A DNA stretch of 40,751 nt, taken from contig JAULBX010027119.1 of assembly GCA_032358255.1 (NCBI GenBank), positions 1 through 40,751 of the forward strand, given 5' to 3'. A program made the translations under genes and the position numbers. Positions 9,292-20,297 of this stretch are shown piece by piece (the first letter of the stretch is position 1; each line of letters opens with the position of its first letter). The notes beneath the pieces are model-generated. The model saw only the letters and a program-made list of their open reading frames with translations. It was not told where the DNA came from and searched no databases. Source of the DNA: Heterotrichella gracilis (lineage: Eukaryota > Sar > Xanthophyceae > Tribonematales > Xanthonemataceae).

Positions 9292-12200
9292 ATGGGGCGA
9301 ACGAGGAGGGTACGTCATACACAGCCACACCCTTGTCGCGCCCTTTTGAACTGCCTAGACCCAATTGTGACAACTAGCGTCTGATGTGGTACAATATCTT
9401 TGCTCAAAGGACACGCAATGCCCATGCATGCATATATCCATTGCCATCCCGGCGGCCGCCAGCAGCATCCTGGTCGCCCAATAGTGTGCCTTCTGCCCGT
9501 GTATCCCCAACCCTTTCCTCTGTCTAAAGCCTCGCCTTTTCTCCCTTGCAGAAAAAGAAGCGCACGCATATCCCCGAGGAAGACACGGTAAAGAACAACG
9601 TCCCAAAGAGCTTCGTGTTCCGACGAGGCAAGCATGGGGTACGCTCAATCTCCCTCTCCACCACCGTCGGCATGCTGCACTCTGTCTCCCCCTCCTCCCT
9701 TCACTATGCTGCGCCCTGCCCTAGCTAGCCTCTAGTTGTGGTGGACCGCCTGTCATTCCCCCACACTGGTAAACCTTGCCCCCTCTTTAATGAGCTTCCT
9801 GCCTACCACCTCATGCCGCACCCCCTCTCTAAAATTTTGGCCCCCCCACACACCCATTCTAATCAGGCCGCAACCCGTTCATCGCTGGTTCAAGCGTAAC
9901 CCACCTATTTCCCATCTCACCACCCACCCCAATGCAGTTTGTGCTCAAGGACCTCGAGATGGACCTGCGCAAGCTGATGCACCCCAACACCGCCGCAAGC
10001 CTCAAGGAGTCCAAGCGCAACGTGCTCAAGGACTTTGTCAACATCGCGGGGCCGCTGGGGGTCACCCACTTTATGATTCTCACTGCCACTGAGAACGCAT
10101 CCTACCTGCGCCTGGCCAAAACCCCAAGGGTGCGTGGCCAAAACCCTAAACCCTGAGCAACCACGCCTTTGACTGGGGTGAGGCGTACCCGGCAGACTCA
10201 ACCTTGGCCATAACCCAATTTGCATATTTTACTGTGCACAGCAATGCTCTTGTGTGGAACCCTCCCGCCACCCCCCTTCTCCCCGCCCGCACACATACAC
10301 CGCAGGGCCCCGCCATCACTTGCGCGTCGACCCCTCTTTACCACAATCCACCTAACCCTCTCCCCTTGGCCCCCACCGCAGGGCCCCACCATCACCATGC
10401 GCATCCACGAGTACGCCCTCATCCGCGACGTGGTGTCCTCGCAGCAGCGCCCCCGGGTGCCCGCCTCCCTCTGGATGAGCGCCCCCCTGCTCGTGCTCAA
10501 CAACTTTGGGTCCGAGGAGCACCTGAAGCTTGCCACGGTGCTGTTCCAGAACCTGTTCCCGCCCATCAACGTGCAGGAGGTCAACCTGGGGTCGTGCCAG
10601 GTGCGCAGGAAACCCTAAAACCATGTGGTATGTTACCCTGGGGTTTTGGTGGTGTGCGGCCTAAAACCCTAAACCCTAAACATGTGGGTCCGAGGAGCAC
10701 TTGAAGCTGGCCACGGTGCTGTTCCAGAACCTGGTCCCGCCCATCAACGTGCAGGAGGTCAACCTGGGGTGGTGCCAGGTGCGCAGGGATCCTAAACCCC
10801 TCCAGGGACCCTATACCCTACCTACCACCGGTGCGCGGGGATTCTCAACCTATGTGCCGTGCCTGTAGCCACTTGGCACCTGGTTGTATGTGCCGTACAA
10901 GAATAGAGCTTCAACAGAGTGCTGCTCGTCTAAGAGGCCATGCTCTCGTTACGACCGGGCAGTCACGCATACCATGCAATGCAATTCCCACCACCACCCA
11001 CTCAGCACTGTGTGCCACCACCACCACCTGACCTCATACCCAGCTCCTCCACCTGACACCCTCCCCTTTCTTTCCTGCCGCAGCGTGTTGTCACCCTCTC
11101 CTACGACAAGGTCACCTCCCGCATCTCGCTGCGCCGCTACGGCATCACCGCAGTGCCTGCCACACCCCACCCGCTCACCCTTCTTGTGGCACACCCCACC
11201 CGCCTACCCTCTGCCACCCACTCACCCACCCTCAGAAAATCCTGACCCTTACACTCCCCCCTTCTCCCGCAGCGCGTGGTGACCCTGTCCTATGACAAAG
11301 TCACCTCCCGCATCTCGCTGCGCCACTCAGCATCACCACAATTTCTGCCATACCCCATCCGCCTACCCTCTGCCACCCACCCACCCTCAAAACACCTGAC
11401 CCCCACCCTTTCCCTCCTCCCGCAGCGTGTTGTCACGCACTCCTACGACAAAGTCACCTCCCGCATCTCGCTGCGCCACTACGGCAGCACCGCAGTGCCT
11501 GCCGTACCCAACATGCTGACCTTGTTGCAACACCCCTGAAACCCCCACCCACCTCCTACCACCTAGCCACCCTCATACACCTGACGCTCACGCCACCCCT
11601 CCCCTTTCCTTCCCGCAGCGCGTGGTGACCCTCTCCTACGATAAGGTCACCTCCCGCATCTCGCTGCGCCACTACGGCATCACCGCTGTGCCCTCTGGCC
11701 TGCCCAAGAACCTCAAGGACCTGGTGCAGGGCAAAACCCTACCCGACCTGGGAGGGTTTGAGGACGTGTCGGAGTTCCTGCTCAAGAGCGGCTACGGGTC
11801 GGTGAGTGGGCGTTAGGGTTTTGGGGTTGCAGTGTAGAGTTGGAGAGGCGTTGAAATGTATGTTAAGGGAATGTTGAAAATGGGGAACATGTTTGTAATT
11901 GGAGTAGGGATAGGGAGTAGGCTGTGAGGTTTCAATGCAGCTAGGTTGCACAAGGCAAGATCAGTAGTACTGGGCTTGCATATTAACAGTACGTCATGCA
12001 TTCCACGCTGTTGAATGTATGGATGGTGGTGGTTTTCCCTTTTCTCTCTGGCCAAAAGCAGAGGCTGATAGGCATTGTGATAGACACGATGCGATGACTT
12101 AGCCTCTCGTCAGTGTCAGAAACATCAAAGCGCCAGTTTGCGGGTGAGGTCATTGAATCAAATGATATAGTCCTCAATCAGTGGCGCGACATCCCGCTAC

Positions 12201-13884
12201 ACCCACATCATTCCTTTACCTGCCAGATATTTAGCAAACATGCAAAAGTGCACTCAAAAGTAAACCCAATTCTATAATCCGGTAGCCAATTTTGGGCCAT
12301 TGTAACGAGTTGAAGGCAATGTAGCCAGTCTGTGGTTGAAGGTGCTGGTGTTTGCTGGTGACGGCAGTTGGCACTTGATGATGCTGACTGGCCATGTGCC
12401 CCCCTGCCATATGCGATTTGCACATTATATTAGCTGTTCAGGGTTGCGTATGGGGTAATTCACCGTATAAATATAAAAATTTCCCTTGATGCTGACTTGT
12501 CTTGTTTCCCCCTTGTCACATGGTTCCAGGAGAGTGAAGGGGAGGAGGCAGCCGAGTCCCGTATCACCCTTGAGCAGGATTTGGGCAGGGGGAATATGGC
12601 GTCGAAACAAAGCAGGGTGAAGCTGCAGGAGGTGGGCCCCAGGTGAGCCTACAACTTGAAAGCATTGTTACTGTCACCTTTTGTCCCAGAGGCCATAGGA
12701 TACTTTGTGCATTGTGTGGCAAAATTTTAATTACGTCTGCTCCCCGCCTGGTCCAGCATGCGCAGTAGTTGCTTGTACTTCAAGTGTTTGCCGTAAATTC
12801 AAATCGGCATGCACTCGCACACAGTGTTTGCATTAATTATTCCTTTACAATCAATTAATTCATACTTTTTCCTTTTCTCAGGCTTGAGCTTGAGGTTATC
12901 AAGGTGGAGGACGGCATGTGCGACGGGGAGGTCCTGTACCACAAGTACGTGGAGAAGTCGCAGCAGGAGGTGGCCAAGGTGCACAAGAGGAAGAAGGAGG
13001 AGGCGGAGGTCAAGAACAAGAGGAGGAAACAGCAGGTGGGCGCGCGTCAGGGTGCATTTGTTCCATGGGACTGGAGTGTTGTATTTTATTGTGGCATTCA
13101 CTTCTTGGGTGGAGTACGTTACACTCGCCGAGAGGACGATGAAAGGATCAGTGCAAAGCAACAACGTCCAGGTTGTTTGCGATTGATTCCAGGAGGACGA
13201 CGTGAAGCGAGAGCAGGATGCTGCCAATTACAATGCCGTTTTGCTAAATTAAATCCCATTTCCTGACCCGCTTCACCCTTTTTCTTCAGGAGGACAACGT
13301 GAAGCGGAAGCAGGACGCCGCCGACCGCAAGGAGGCTGGTGACCAAGGGAAGGACAAGAAGCAAAAGATGTGGTGGGAGGAGGAGATGGAGCACGCGCGC
13401 ATGGGGTCGGATGATGACGACGCGCAGTACTACCGCCAGGAGGTAGGATACAGTAACTGGGGAAATATGCTGTCTTCCCTTGTATGCATATGCCTTGTGT
13501 AACGTGGAACAGGATGGTGCTTGCACTTGTAATGTATTAAAGGGCTGCTTACTCGGAAAGCAGAATTGTAGTTGCAGTTACCGCAGACACAGAAAGCCAT
13601 TGTGGATGTGAGGATGACCTCAAGTGTCATCATTGCTGTGTTGGAAAGTGTATCATTGTTAGACCGAGCCAGTACTGAGGCTGCTTCTGGTGCAACTGCA
13701 GGTGGGAGAGGAGCCGGACGTTGAGTTTGTGCGCTCAGGGCGGCAGCCAGGGGTGGGGGGCCGGGGGGGGCGCGGTACCTTCCGTGGGCGCGGTGGGGGC
13801 AGGGGGGGAAGCTTCAGGCCCAGGGGAAGGGGAGGGGGCAGGTCCAGCACTCGGGGTGGGGGTGGCCGGGGGAGGCATTCGTGA
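9292..13884 (+). CDS. PPAN: Brix-domain ribosome-biogenesis factor, Peter Pan / Ssf1 family
   Basis: Ssf1/PPAN acts in the nucleolus in 60S subunit assembly, with Rrp14/Rrp15-type partners and near the 5.8S/ITS2 region. Exons are 9292-9309, 9552-9638, 9938-10129, 10382-10600, 11619-11801, 12530-12642, 12882-13035, 13290-13442 and 13702-13884. They sum to 1302 nt and encode 433 aa, close to yeast and human family members. The start is MGRTRR then KKKRTH. The Brix domain spans about residues 24-230, with VPKSFVFRRGKHG, IAGPLGVTHFMIL, LLVLNNFGS, LFPPINVQEVNL and RISLRHYGI. Residues after 260 are highly charged and coiled-coil-like (EVAKVHKRKKEEAEVKNKRR). The last ~45 residues form an RGG/GAR tail. 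The six-codon first exon is supported by a GTACGT donor and phase-0 joins. Introns 4 and 7 carry exon echoes. Confidence 0.93.
10684..10778. repeat. Echo of the PPAN exon 4 end, with donor
   Basis: A 95-bp copy of the last part of exon 4 (from the GGGTCCGAGGAGCAC block) ends in the same donor, GTGCGCAGG. It is separated from exon 4 by CCCTAAA-rich filler (10661-10681 is a clean run). It stays open but has no acceptor of its own. Confidence 0.9.
11084..11690. repeat. Four-copy echo array at PPAN exon 5
   Basis: The exon 5 start with its pyrimidine-rich acceptor appears four times, starting at 11084, 11273, 11426 and 11619 (spacing 189, 153 and 193 bp). Only the last runs on into the full exon. 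The first ~75 bases encode VTLSYDKVTSRISLR in the copies with small changes, and all keep a CGCAG acceptor. Filler is C/A-rich (CACCCACC type) rather than telomere-like. Splicing into copies 1-3 would soon reach a stop or a missing donor. Confidence 0.92.
13193..13229. repeat. Short echo of the PPAN exon 8 start
   Basis: The sequence after a CCAG acceptor matches the first ~37 bases of exon 8 (GAGGACAACGTGAAGCGG) with a few changes. It lies about 97 bp upstream of the real exon. Confidence 0.8.
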
Positions 13885-14211
13885 GGCGCTCCTTGAAAGC
13901 ATTTACCTCCAGCCTGGAGATGTCATTGCTTTCCCGAAATTCGATGTTGTCCATTTTTCAGATGTTTGAGGTTTGGGTTTTAGGTTTTTGTTTATGCTAC
14001 CGTGTGGAGTGCTCGTGAGGGTTTTCACGAGGTGTAGATTGTACCAACAGCCAGTGACAGCTTGCGTTTGTTTTGCCAATCAAAGTCAGTACTGCCATGG
14101 CTTGGCAAGCAGGCCGTTCATTCATTTTAGTCTTTTCGGACCTTTGTTTTTGCTGTACTACCAGTTTTGAGACAGTGCGTTTCTGACTGAGCCGAGCCTT
14201 TTAAACCGGTA

Positions 14212-14253
14212 AACCGTCTCTAGACGGTATTTAAATACCGTCTAGAGACGGTT
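14212..14253. repeat. 42-bp perfect palindrome with nested hairpins
   Basis: The left arm AACCGTCTCTAGACGGTAT leads into a TTTAAA centre and an exact mirrored right arm. Each arm also contains its own inverted repeat, CCGTCT-CT-AGACGG. The palindrome lies between two converging genes. Confidence 0.95.
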
Positions 14254-14602
14254 GAACAGACTAGCGTACCATCACCACGCGTAGCTCTGCCTAGGCCTAG
14301 CTAGGCCTTACCAACATAATATGTATGGCACCATTACTTCTACCAGCTTGCCCCGGACACAATCAAGATGTGCCAATTAATTGGACGCCTCCGGGCAAAA
14401 TGAACCCTAAGGGTTCTAATTGAAGCTCTGCTGTTCAATGTACATGGCAACTGTAAATTACAAGATCTGACAGTATTCAATTGTCGAAGGTATCAATGAC
14501 TTAAGAGCCAGTCCAAATGTAGGACCCGGCAGGGCCAGGCCCTATTGCAGTGACTGTCGGACAGTTTGAGAGCGTCTGCCTTAAAGGATCTACGCAGCAG
14601 CC

Positions 14603-14652
14603 GGCTTGGACTCTTTCCGCACCAGGTCCTCCCTACCCAGAACCCCAAAATA
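14603..14652. repeat. Echo of the MFS terminal exon beyond its stop codon
   Basis: About 50 bp match the C-terminal coding region near 14968-15020. The shared block is CACCAGGTCCTCCCT on the plus strand. The copy lies about 310 bp past the stop. Confidence 0.75.
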
Positions 14653-14961
14653 TGGCATTTGGCACTCAAAAAGCAGCACCGGAACGTGGCTTTGAGCTCC
14701 CCCTCCCCTCAGAGCTGCTTGGAGAGTCTCCAAGCAGCTTGACCCTAAACCCTAAAACAGTGTTCCCTGCCTTACAAGTACAGGGCCCACCGCAGAGTGA
14801 TCCCCCCGTCCCTAAGGGAAGGGAAATGCTTCTCATTGCCCGTCCTTCCGTGAAGGCTTCAGGAGTCTATCATCGCCAGCCTCGTGTATCCAAAGACCAC
14901 GCCCTCCCTGCCCAAACCCAAGGGATACAGCGCAGCAAATCCCAAGACTTTCCCCCAAGGC

Positions 14962-17900
14962 TCACGCAGGCTTGAATTTCTTCTGCACCAGGTCCTCCCT
15001 GCCCAAATCCCCAAACTTTGCAAAGAAGATGAGCACCAGGGATGCCAGCACTGAGGCTGCGGCTCCCCCCAGGAAGCAGCCGGTGTTCCCATAGCCCATG
15101 CTGACTGTGTAGTCGGAGAAGCGGCCCGCCAGGGAGTTGCTGTACGCCAGGATGACACCTGCATGAAACCGGTAATAAGTAAAATATGTGGAAAAACCTG
15201 TAAGGTCAGAGAACCGGCCCGCCAGGATGACGACGCCTGCAGGAAATCAATGAGGAATTAATAAGAATTGAATAAATCTTGTCACGTCAGAAAAGAGGCC
15301 AACCAGGAACTGCTGTGCGTTAGGATGACGCCTGCAGGAAAGCAATGGTGATTAATGAAGCCTCAAGGCAAATTTACAGTCAAATCCCAATACAATCCCC
15401 CCACCATCACCGCCTCCCCAACCACGCACCAAAAACAAAGTCTGTGAATGACCACGTGGTGCCGCTGACTTTGCCCAGGCCAGGGATCCTGGTGGAGGGG
15501 ATGTAGGTGGAGACCATGGCCAGCAGCACGCCATGTGTCATAGCCATGTGCACACCCACGCACAGCGCGCCAACGCACATGCCTGCAGGAACGAGTGCAG
15601 GTCAAGCAACGTTCTTTTGATATATACAAGACATTTTGCAATTTGTTGAAGTTCCTTGTCAACATTTCAAAGGCGGGGTGTAGATGGGGACCATGGCCAG
15701 CAGCACGCCATGCGTCATCGCCATGTAAACTCACAGGGCGCCCACGCCCAGTGCGGGGTGGTTGTGTTTGTGGGGTAGCGATAGTAGAAGATACATGGGT
15801 TGCTACAAATAAAAACACAAATTTCTATATAAATTGTGCCCAAAGGTAGGCNNNNNNNNNNNNNNNNNNNNNNNNNNNNNNNNNNNNNNNNNNNNNNNNN
15901 NNNNNNNNNNNNNNNNNNNNNNNNNNNNNNNNNNNNNNNNNNNNNNNNNNNAGGAAGGCGAAGGCAGCGTTCCCCAGCGTGAGCACGAAGAAACCCTGGA
16001 GTAGGGTTGTGTTGCGCATGGCCACGCTAATTAGGGTTTAGGGCTCAGGGTTTAGGGTTCGGGCAGGTGCGCACCTCCAAAGGTGGGCAGGAAGGCGAAG
16101 GCAGCGTTCCCCAGCGTGAGCACGAAGAAACCCTGGAGTAGGGTTGTGTTGCGCATGGCCACGCTGGATTTGGCCCTCAGCCCAAAGGGTGTGGCCAGGA
16201 TGGCTTGGGTGATCATCATGATGGAGGTCAGCAGGGGGAGCTGCGTCTTGGCCATGATCTGCATGAGCAACGCGATCAGTGAAGCCAGGGATTAGACAGT
16301 TTGCAATTAGTTTTACTTACTTGTTCTACTCTGTCGACTCAGTTTTATCAAATTTCAAGAGTCATGTAACCTACAAAAGTGAGCATGAGAAAATGCTGTG
16401 CACACAAATGAATCTTGCAAGAGTTGTGCCAACCCACCAGCTTAACCAATACCAAATGTCAACAGGACATTTACAACCTCCATACGCACCTGCTTCGCCC
16501 GCAGCGTCACAAAGCCCGCATCGAACCTTGCAAAGTACAGCACCGACACCACCGCCAGCGCCTGCCAGTATGCGGGTTGCAGGGCGCCCAGGAACGCCTT
16601 GGCCTTGCCAAACAGGCTCAGCCGAACCTCCTCAGGCTCTGTGGAAAGAATAGAAATATATCAGCTTTTTCCTTAACGTTAAATGTACAAGAGACGTGGC
16701 ACCTTGGGTACACATCAATGCGCTCCCTCCCACCTGCTGTAAGTGCGCGCGCATTCTTGACTGCATGAGCTGCCAGGGTGCCGCCTGGGAGGGTAAAAGT
16801 ATGAGGTTACAGTGCATGTGCGAGGGTGTGTGCACTTGGGTGTGTCCCCCCCACCGCCAGGCAGCACCCAGGCATCCTTGGCGCCCTTTTAAATGTCCTT
16901 GGTGCAACCGCTGTACCCTAGTATGTCACCACAACCTCTTTTGCCAGCTGACCTATAACACGGAAGGGTGAATGCACATGAGTGGGTGGACCTTACCTCC
17001 AGACAGAGTCTGGGCATCCTTGGCGTCCTGAGCAGCCTTCTTGGCATCCTTGGCGTCCTTGGCACGCCCGCTGAACGCCTGCACGTATCCATATCTTTAT
17101 TACATGCCAAATCGTTACATGTGCCGCCTGAGAAGTACGGCAGTCAATCCATACACGCGGGCCATCTTCAACACATTGGACCTCATTCATACCACACGTT
17201 GGACACCTTCTGCAATCCATTAACTGAGTCGCATGCACCAAAAGCTACGTTTTATACGATAGATCCCCTTCCAAATACCCAATTTGCGGAGTTCTTGCCG
17301 TGCATGCATGCACCAAACCCCACTTGGTATCCCAGTCGCCTGGTGGGGATAAGTCAGATGATGGCAAGTAGCCATTTGGGCACATTTCATGTCAAAACCC
17401 CAGCACAAACCCTACCGTGGTGATCAGCACGAAGGCCATCAGCGCAGGTAACGATGCCATCGAGAATGTGACCACGCAGTTGTGGCCCGACAGCTGGTAG
17501 GCCAGGGCGGCTGTGGATGCACCGATGAGGGCGCCAAATGTGCCCAGCGCCTGCCTCAGACCTACAAAACAGGGGGGAATGTGAGAGGGAGTGGGAGGGG
17601 AAGTGCGATGTGCGATGTGCATGCGACCCTAAGATGAGGGCGCCAAAGGTGCCCAGCGCCTGCCTCAAACCTGCACATAACAGGGGAGTGTGAGAGTGGT
17701 GGGAGGGAGTGCGTCGATTGATGTGCATGCAACCCTTGGATGCAACCATAACCAGCACAACAAGCGGAGAGTGAGGGAACGTGTGGGAGAGAGTGCGATG
17801 TGCAATGTGCATGCAATGGTGCAGCCATGACCAGTAATGCTGCCCTTGGCTGCTTTGCGCCGCCCAGATTTGCCATGACTCGGTGCTGTGCCACATGATT

Positions 17901-19455
17901 CGCTACAGAATGCGCAACCACTTTGCAACCTGCATGCCGCATCCCCTCTACCCGCTGTCCTGTGCTACGTCCCAATGGCTGCTGTTGAGCACTTTTAGGG
18001 TTTTGGAGTTAGAATTTCAGGGGTTAGGGTTTTCTTACTGAATGCCGCGTCCGCCCTGTCCCCGCTCTCTGCTGCCAGGTCCCCAATGAGCGCCTTGGCA
18101 GGCGCCTCCCGCACGCCCTTGCTCATGCGGTCAAACACCTGCAAGAGGGGGAGAGGGGGTAGTGCAAGTGCTTGGGGTTTAGGGTTGCCTTCCCCGTGAA
18201 ACATACACGGAAATAAGTGACAACGGCAAGAGTAAGCAGGGACACTTCAACACTAAAAACATTGAGGCCCAATTGTACTCAATTTTAATAGGGCCGGCAA
18301 AGTATGTTCAACAAATTTTCCTCAAGAAGGAATATTTGTAATCCTCACCTTGCCAAAGGTGATCCAGTAGAGTGCTGCAGTGCTGCCAAAGGTGGCAAAC
18401 ACCCAGCCCGACGCCGCGAACATGGGCTTGTTGATGGTTGTCAGGAGGGTGCCGAAGATGACCATGGCAGCGGGGGAGAGGATGTCCGCTAGGGTCCCGC
18501 TAAAGCTTTTTGAGAAGTTGCACAGGAACTGCGCGATGGCTTGCAGGTTGCCGATCTGCTCGCACCACAATCACCCAACATCATTCCGCACCAAGGTTTG
18601 GGTCAAGGCCAGTTGGCTTCGGGCCTGGTTTATTGCAGTGGAGGTGGGTGAGGAGCAGTGTTTTCATGGCATCTTCCTTCATGGTAAAGAGTGTGGACCA
18701 AGTGGTCCCATCTCTTTCAGCATTGACACGTGGGGTGTGAGAGTGGGCCCACTGGTGCGTGTCAGGTGAACAGATGAACCGACACCCTTCTTAAACTGCT
18801 TCAATGCGGTTTTACGACAGAGGGAGGGTTCTAACTTCACCAGCCAAGGTGAAGTGTGGATCGCGTGCAGCTGTTACCTTGGAGTTTGTCAAGCCCAGGG
18901 TGTCAGAGAGGTACACCGGGAGGTAGGTGTCGTGCATGAAGGTGGCCACAGAGCACAGCATCTGAGCGGTGCACAGCGCCAGCAGCTTGTTGTTGCTGGC
19001 TGGATCGGAGAAAGGGGTGACCAGGGTCTTGAGCTTGGCCTGTTGCCTGTTGCAAACACAGGAAGGTTTTTGTCCATCTGTTCACCTGGAATGGGTCACT
19101 GGACTCGTCCCTCGACCCATGTGCTCCACGCTGGAAGAGATGGTATCACACACAGCTCCTTACCAAACGATAGGAAGGGAGATGAACTGGAAACAGTGCC
19201 CACTTACCTCTGCACCCAGCTCTTGGGCTCGCCATCCTCGGGAACCGCAGCTGCTGCCGCTTGACACACGGTGGTTGGTCGTTTCCGTGAGATAGTGGGG
19301 TTGATGGCACGGAGCTGAGGGGCGGAGCTGAATTTGTGGCTCCTGTTGACTGTACTCAACCGATGTGCCTTGCATGCGTTTGCATGCCCTGAAGTGGGTC
19401 TGATCGACAGGGCCCTCATGCCCGTTACAGGCATGGTCAGGACCTGAAATGCCAT
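14962..19455 (-). CDS. Plastid-targeted major facilitator superfamily transporter
   Basis: Exons are complement 19208-19455, 18878-19046, 18349-18555, 18039-18138, 17416-17561, 16997-17078, 16734-16784, 16490-16638, 16075-16258, 15430-15582 and 14962-15158. They sum to 1686 nt and encode 561 aa, with every junction in phase. Residues 1-80 are rich in Ser, Ala, Arg and Thr and poor in acid, like a chloroplast transit peptide with a possible VCQA cleavage site. The rest has about 11-12 hydrophobic segments. FDRMSKGVREAPAKALIGDL followed by FSLRQALGTFGALIG matches the loop 2-3 signature of bacterial-type MFS carriers. Exon 6 encodes a charged, Ala-Lys-Asp-rich middle loop. Late motifs are VLYFARFDAGFV and VSGTTWSFTDFVFG. 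The substrate cannot be read from sequence. Envelope location is inferred from the transit peptide. Confidence 0.88.
15195..15333. repeat. Two echoes of the MFS exon 11 start
   Basis: Degenerate copies of the exon 11 start with a CCTGCAG acceptor lie at about 15195-15240 and 15285-15333. They share GCGTCATCCT on the coding strand. Internal bases have been lost. Confidence 0.75.
15672..15760. repeat. Echo of MFS exon 10
   Basis: The block GGACCATGGCCAGCAGCACG and the following bases repeat the plus-strand image of exon 10 (15490-15545). The similarity fades at the edges. Confidence 0.8.
15839..16061. repeat. Echo of the MFS exon 9 end, interrupted by the N gap
   Basis: 15952-16027 is an almost exact copy of 16090-16165 (exon 9). 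The bases left of the gap (CCAAAGGTAGGC) continue the same alignment. Between the copy and the intact exon lies a TTTAGGG run (16031-16058), which reads CCCTAAA in transcript sense directly after the exon 9 donor. Confidence 0.88.
15852..15951. other. Assembly gap of 100 N
   Basis: The round length suggests a placeholder. The flanks abut exactly when aligned to the intact exon 9 at 16078-16100, so true missing sequence may be small or nil. Confidence 0.99.
17570..17830. repeat. Degenerate tandem repeat with an echo of MFS exon 5
   Basis: At about 17631-17672 the exon 5 start (plus-strand image GAGGGCGCCAAAGGTGCCCA) recurs with its acceptor. Around it a GTGTGAGAG...GCGATGTGCATGCA segment repeats about three times, at roughly 17575, 17690 and 17780. 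Confidence 0.75.
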
Positions 19456-20297
19456 CTCGCCGTGTCTTGTGGAGTTGTTTCGCTGATTGGAACGCCGGGG
19501 CGTTCAGGAATGGGCCGTGATGTACCTTGTATGTTTGTTCTGTTTGCCAACAGACATGCCACAGATTCAAAAGAATCCCGTTGCAGTTGATCAGATAACG
19601 GAAAGCTTATGGAAGAAAGGTTGGTTAAACGCAAGGACGTACATGTGCGTTTCCCAAGCTGTTGATCCTAGGACAACGTTTCGGCTGGTGGGGACGACTT
19701 TGCCATAGAACTGGCGGGAAAAGGTGCTTGCTGAACGTTGCGTCGCCTGTTGACAGTCAACTTGCACGTTCACTTATACGGTCCACTTGCTAGACCCACT
19801 ACAGCTGTTTATCCTCTTTACATCTTTAAGACTACCAGGTTGAACCAACCAGCGACGTAACGTCTTGGAATTGACGAAGGGCCTTTCAAGACCGTCAGTC
19901 AAACAGTGACCCATGTTAGGTAGCTTCCCTCCGCACTAAGAGGGCAGGTGTCCTTTATATCTTTCCAATCAGTGAAGATTGTCCCACATCCTGCGTTGGG
20001 TGCTCGATCGAATCCTGGCAGACTGCACGGCATCGTGCCTATATGCATGCATTGCAAAAGATGCATGCATATCCAGATGTTGGATGCATGCAAACGCCAT
20101 GAGCTCCAATCCTTCGCACTTTCCACCCACTAGACCTTCATTGTGACGCTTGTCGCATCTTGCACTCCCACAAGCGCTCAAAGAAGCAGAACAAGTCCGT
20201 TGTCATTCCATTGCTTGCCTGGGCACGACACCGCAAGGGAATGTAGACCGGCCAGATGGGCTGCGCCGTATTACCCTAAGGGAGGAGGGTCATCGTC
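19456..20297. promoter_or_regulatory. Divergent intergenic region between MFS and METTL21-like genes
   Basis: 842 bp between two start codons must contain both promoters. I see no recognisable core element. A hairpin-capable pair ATATGCATGCAT / ATGCATGCATAT lies at 20041-20072 with an 8-nt spacer. Small open frames (such as 19487-19708) have no family features. Confidence 0.4.

Larger units (their letters stand above)
13885..14961. other. Convergent 3' intergenic region between PPAN and the MFS gene
   Basis: The region holds the 3' UTRs of both genes. A 42-bp perfect palindrome lies at 14212-14253. A degenerate copy of the MFS terminal exon (about 14603-14652) sits downstream of the MFS stop. 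The long plus-strand open frame 14550-14975 is antisense to this copy and to the MFS end, and I do not accept it as a gene. Confidence 0.6.

Noticed and set aside
14550..14975. 141-codon plus-strand open frame
   Set aside because: It is antisense to the MFS terminal exon and to its degenerate echo, and has no family features of its own.
17387..17896. 169-codon minus-strand open frame
   Set aside because: It reads through the intron and the wrong frame of MFS exon 5 and its echo; the splice-based frame gives the MFS motifs.
20041..20072. Strong hairpin ATATGCATGCAT / ATGCATGCATAT
   Set aside because: The arms are simple GCAT repeats, self-complementary by composition; similar GCAT runs occur elsewhere in the window.
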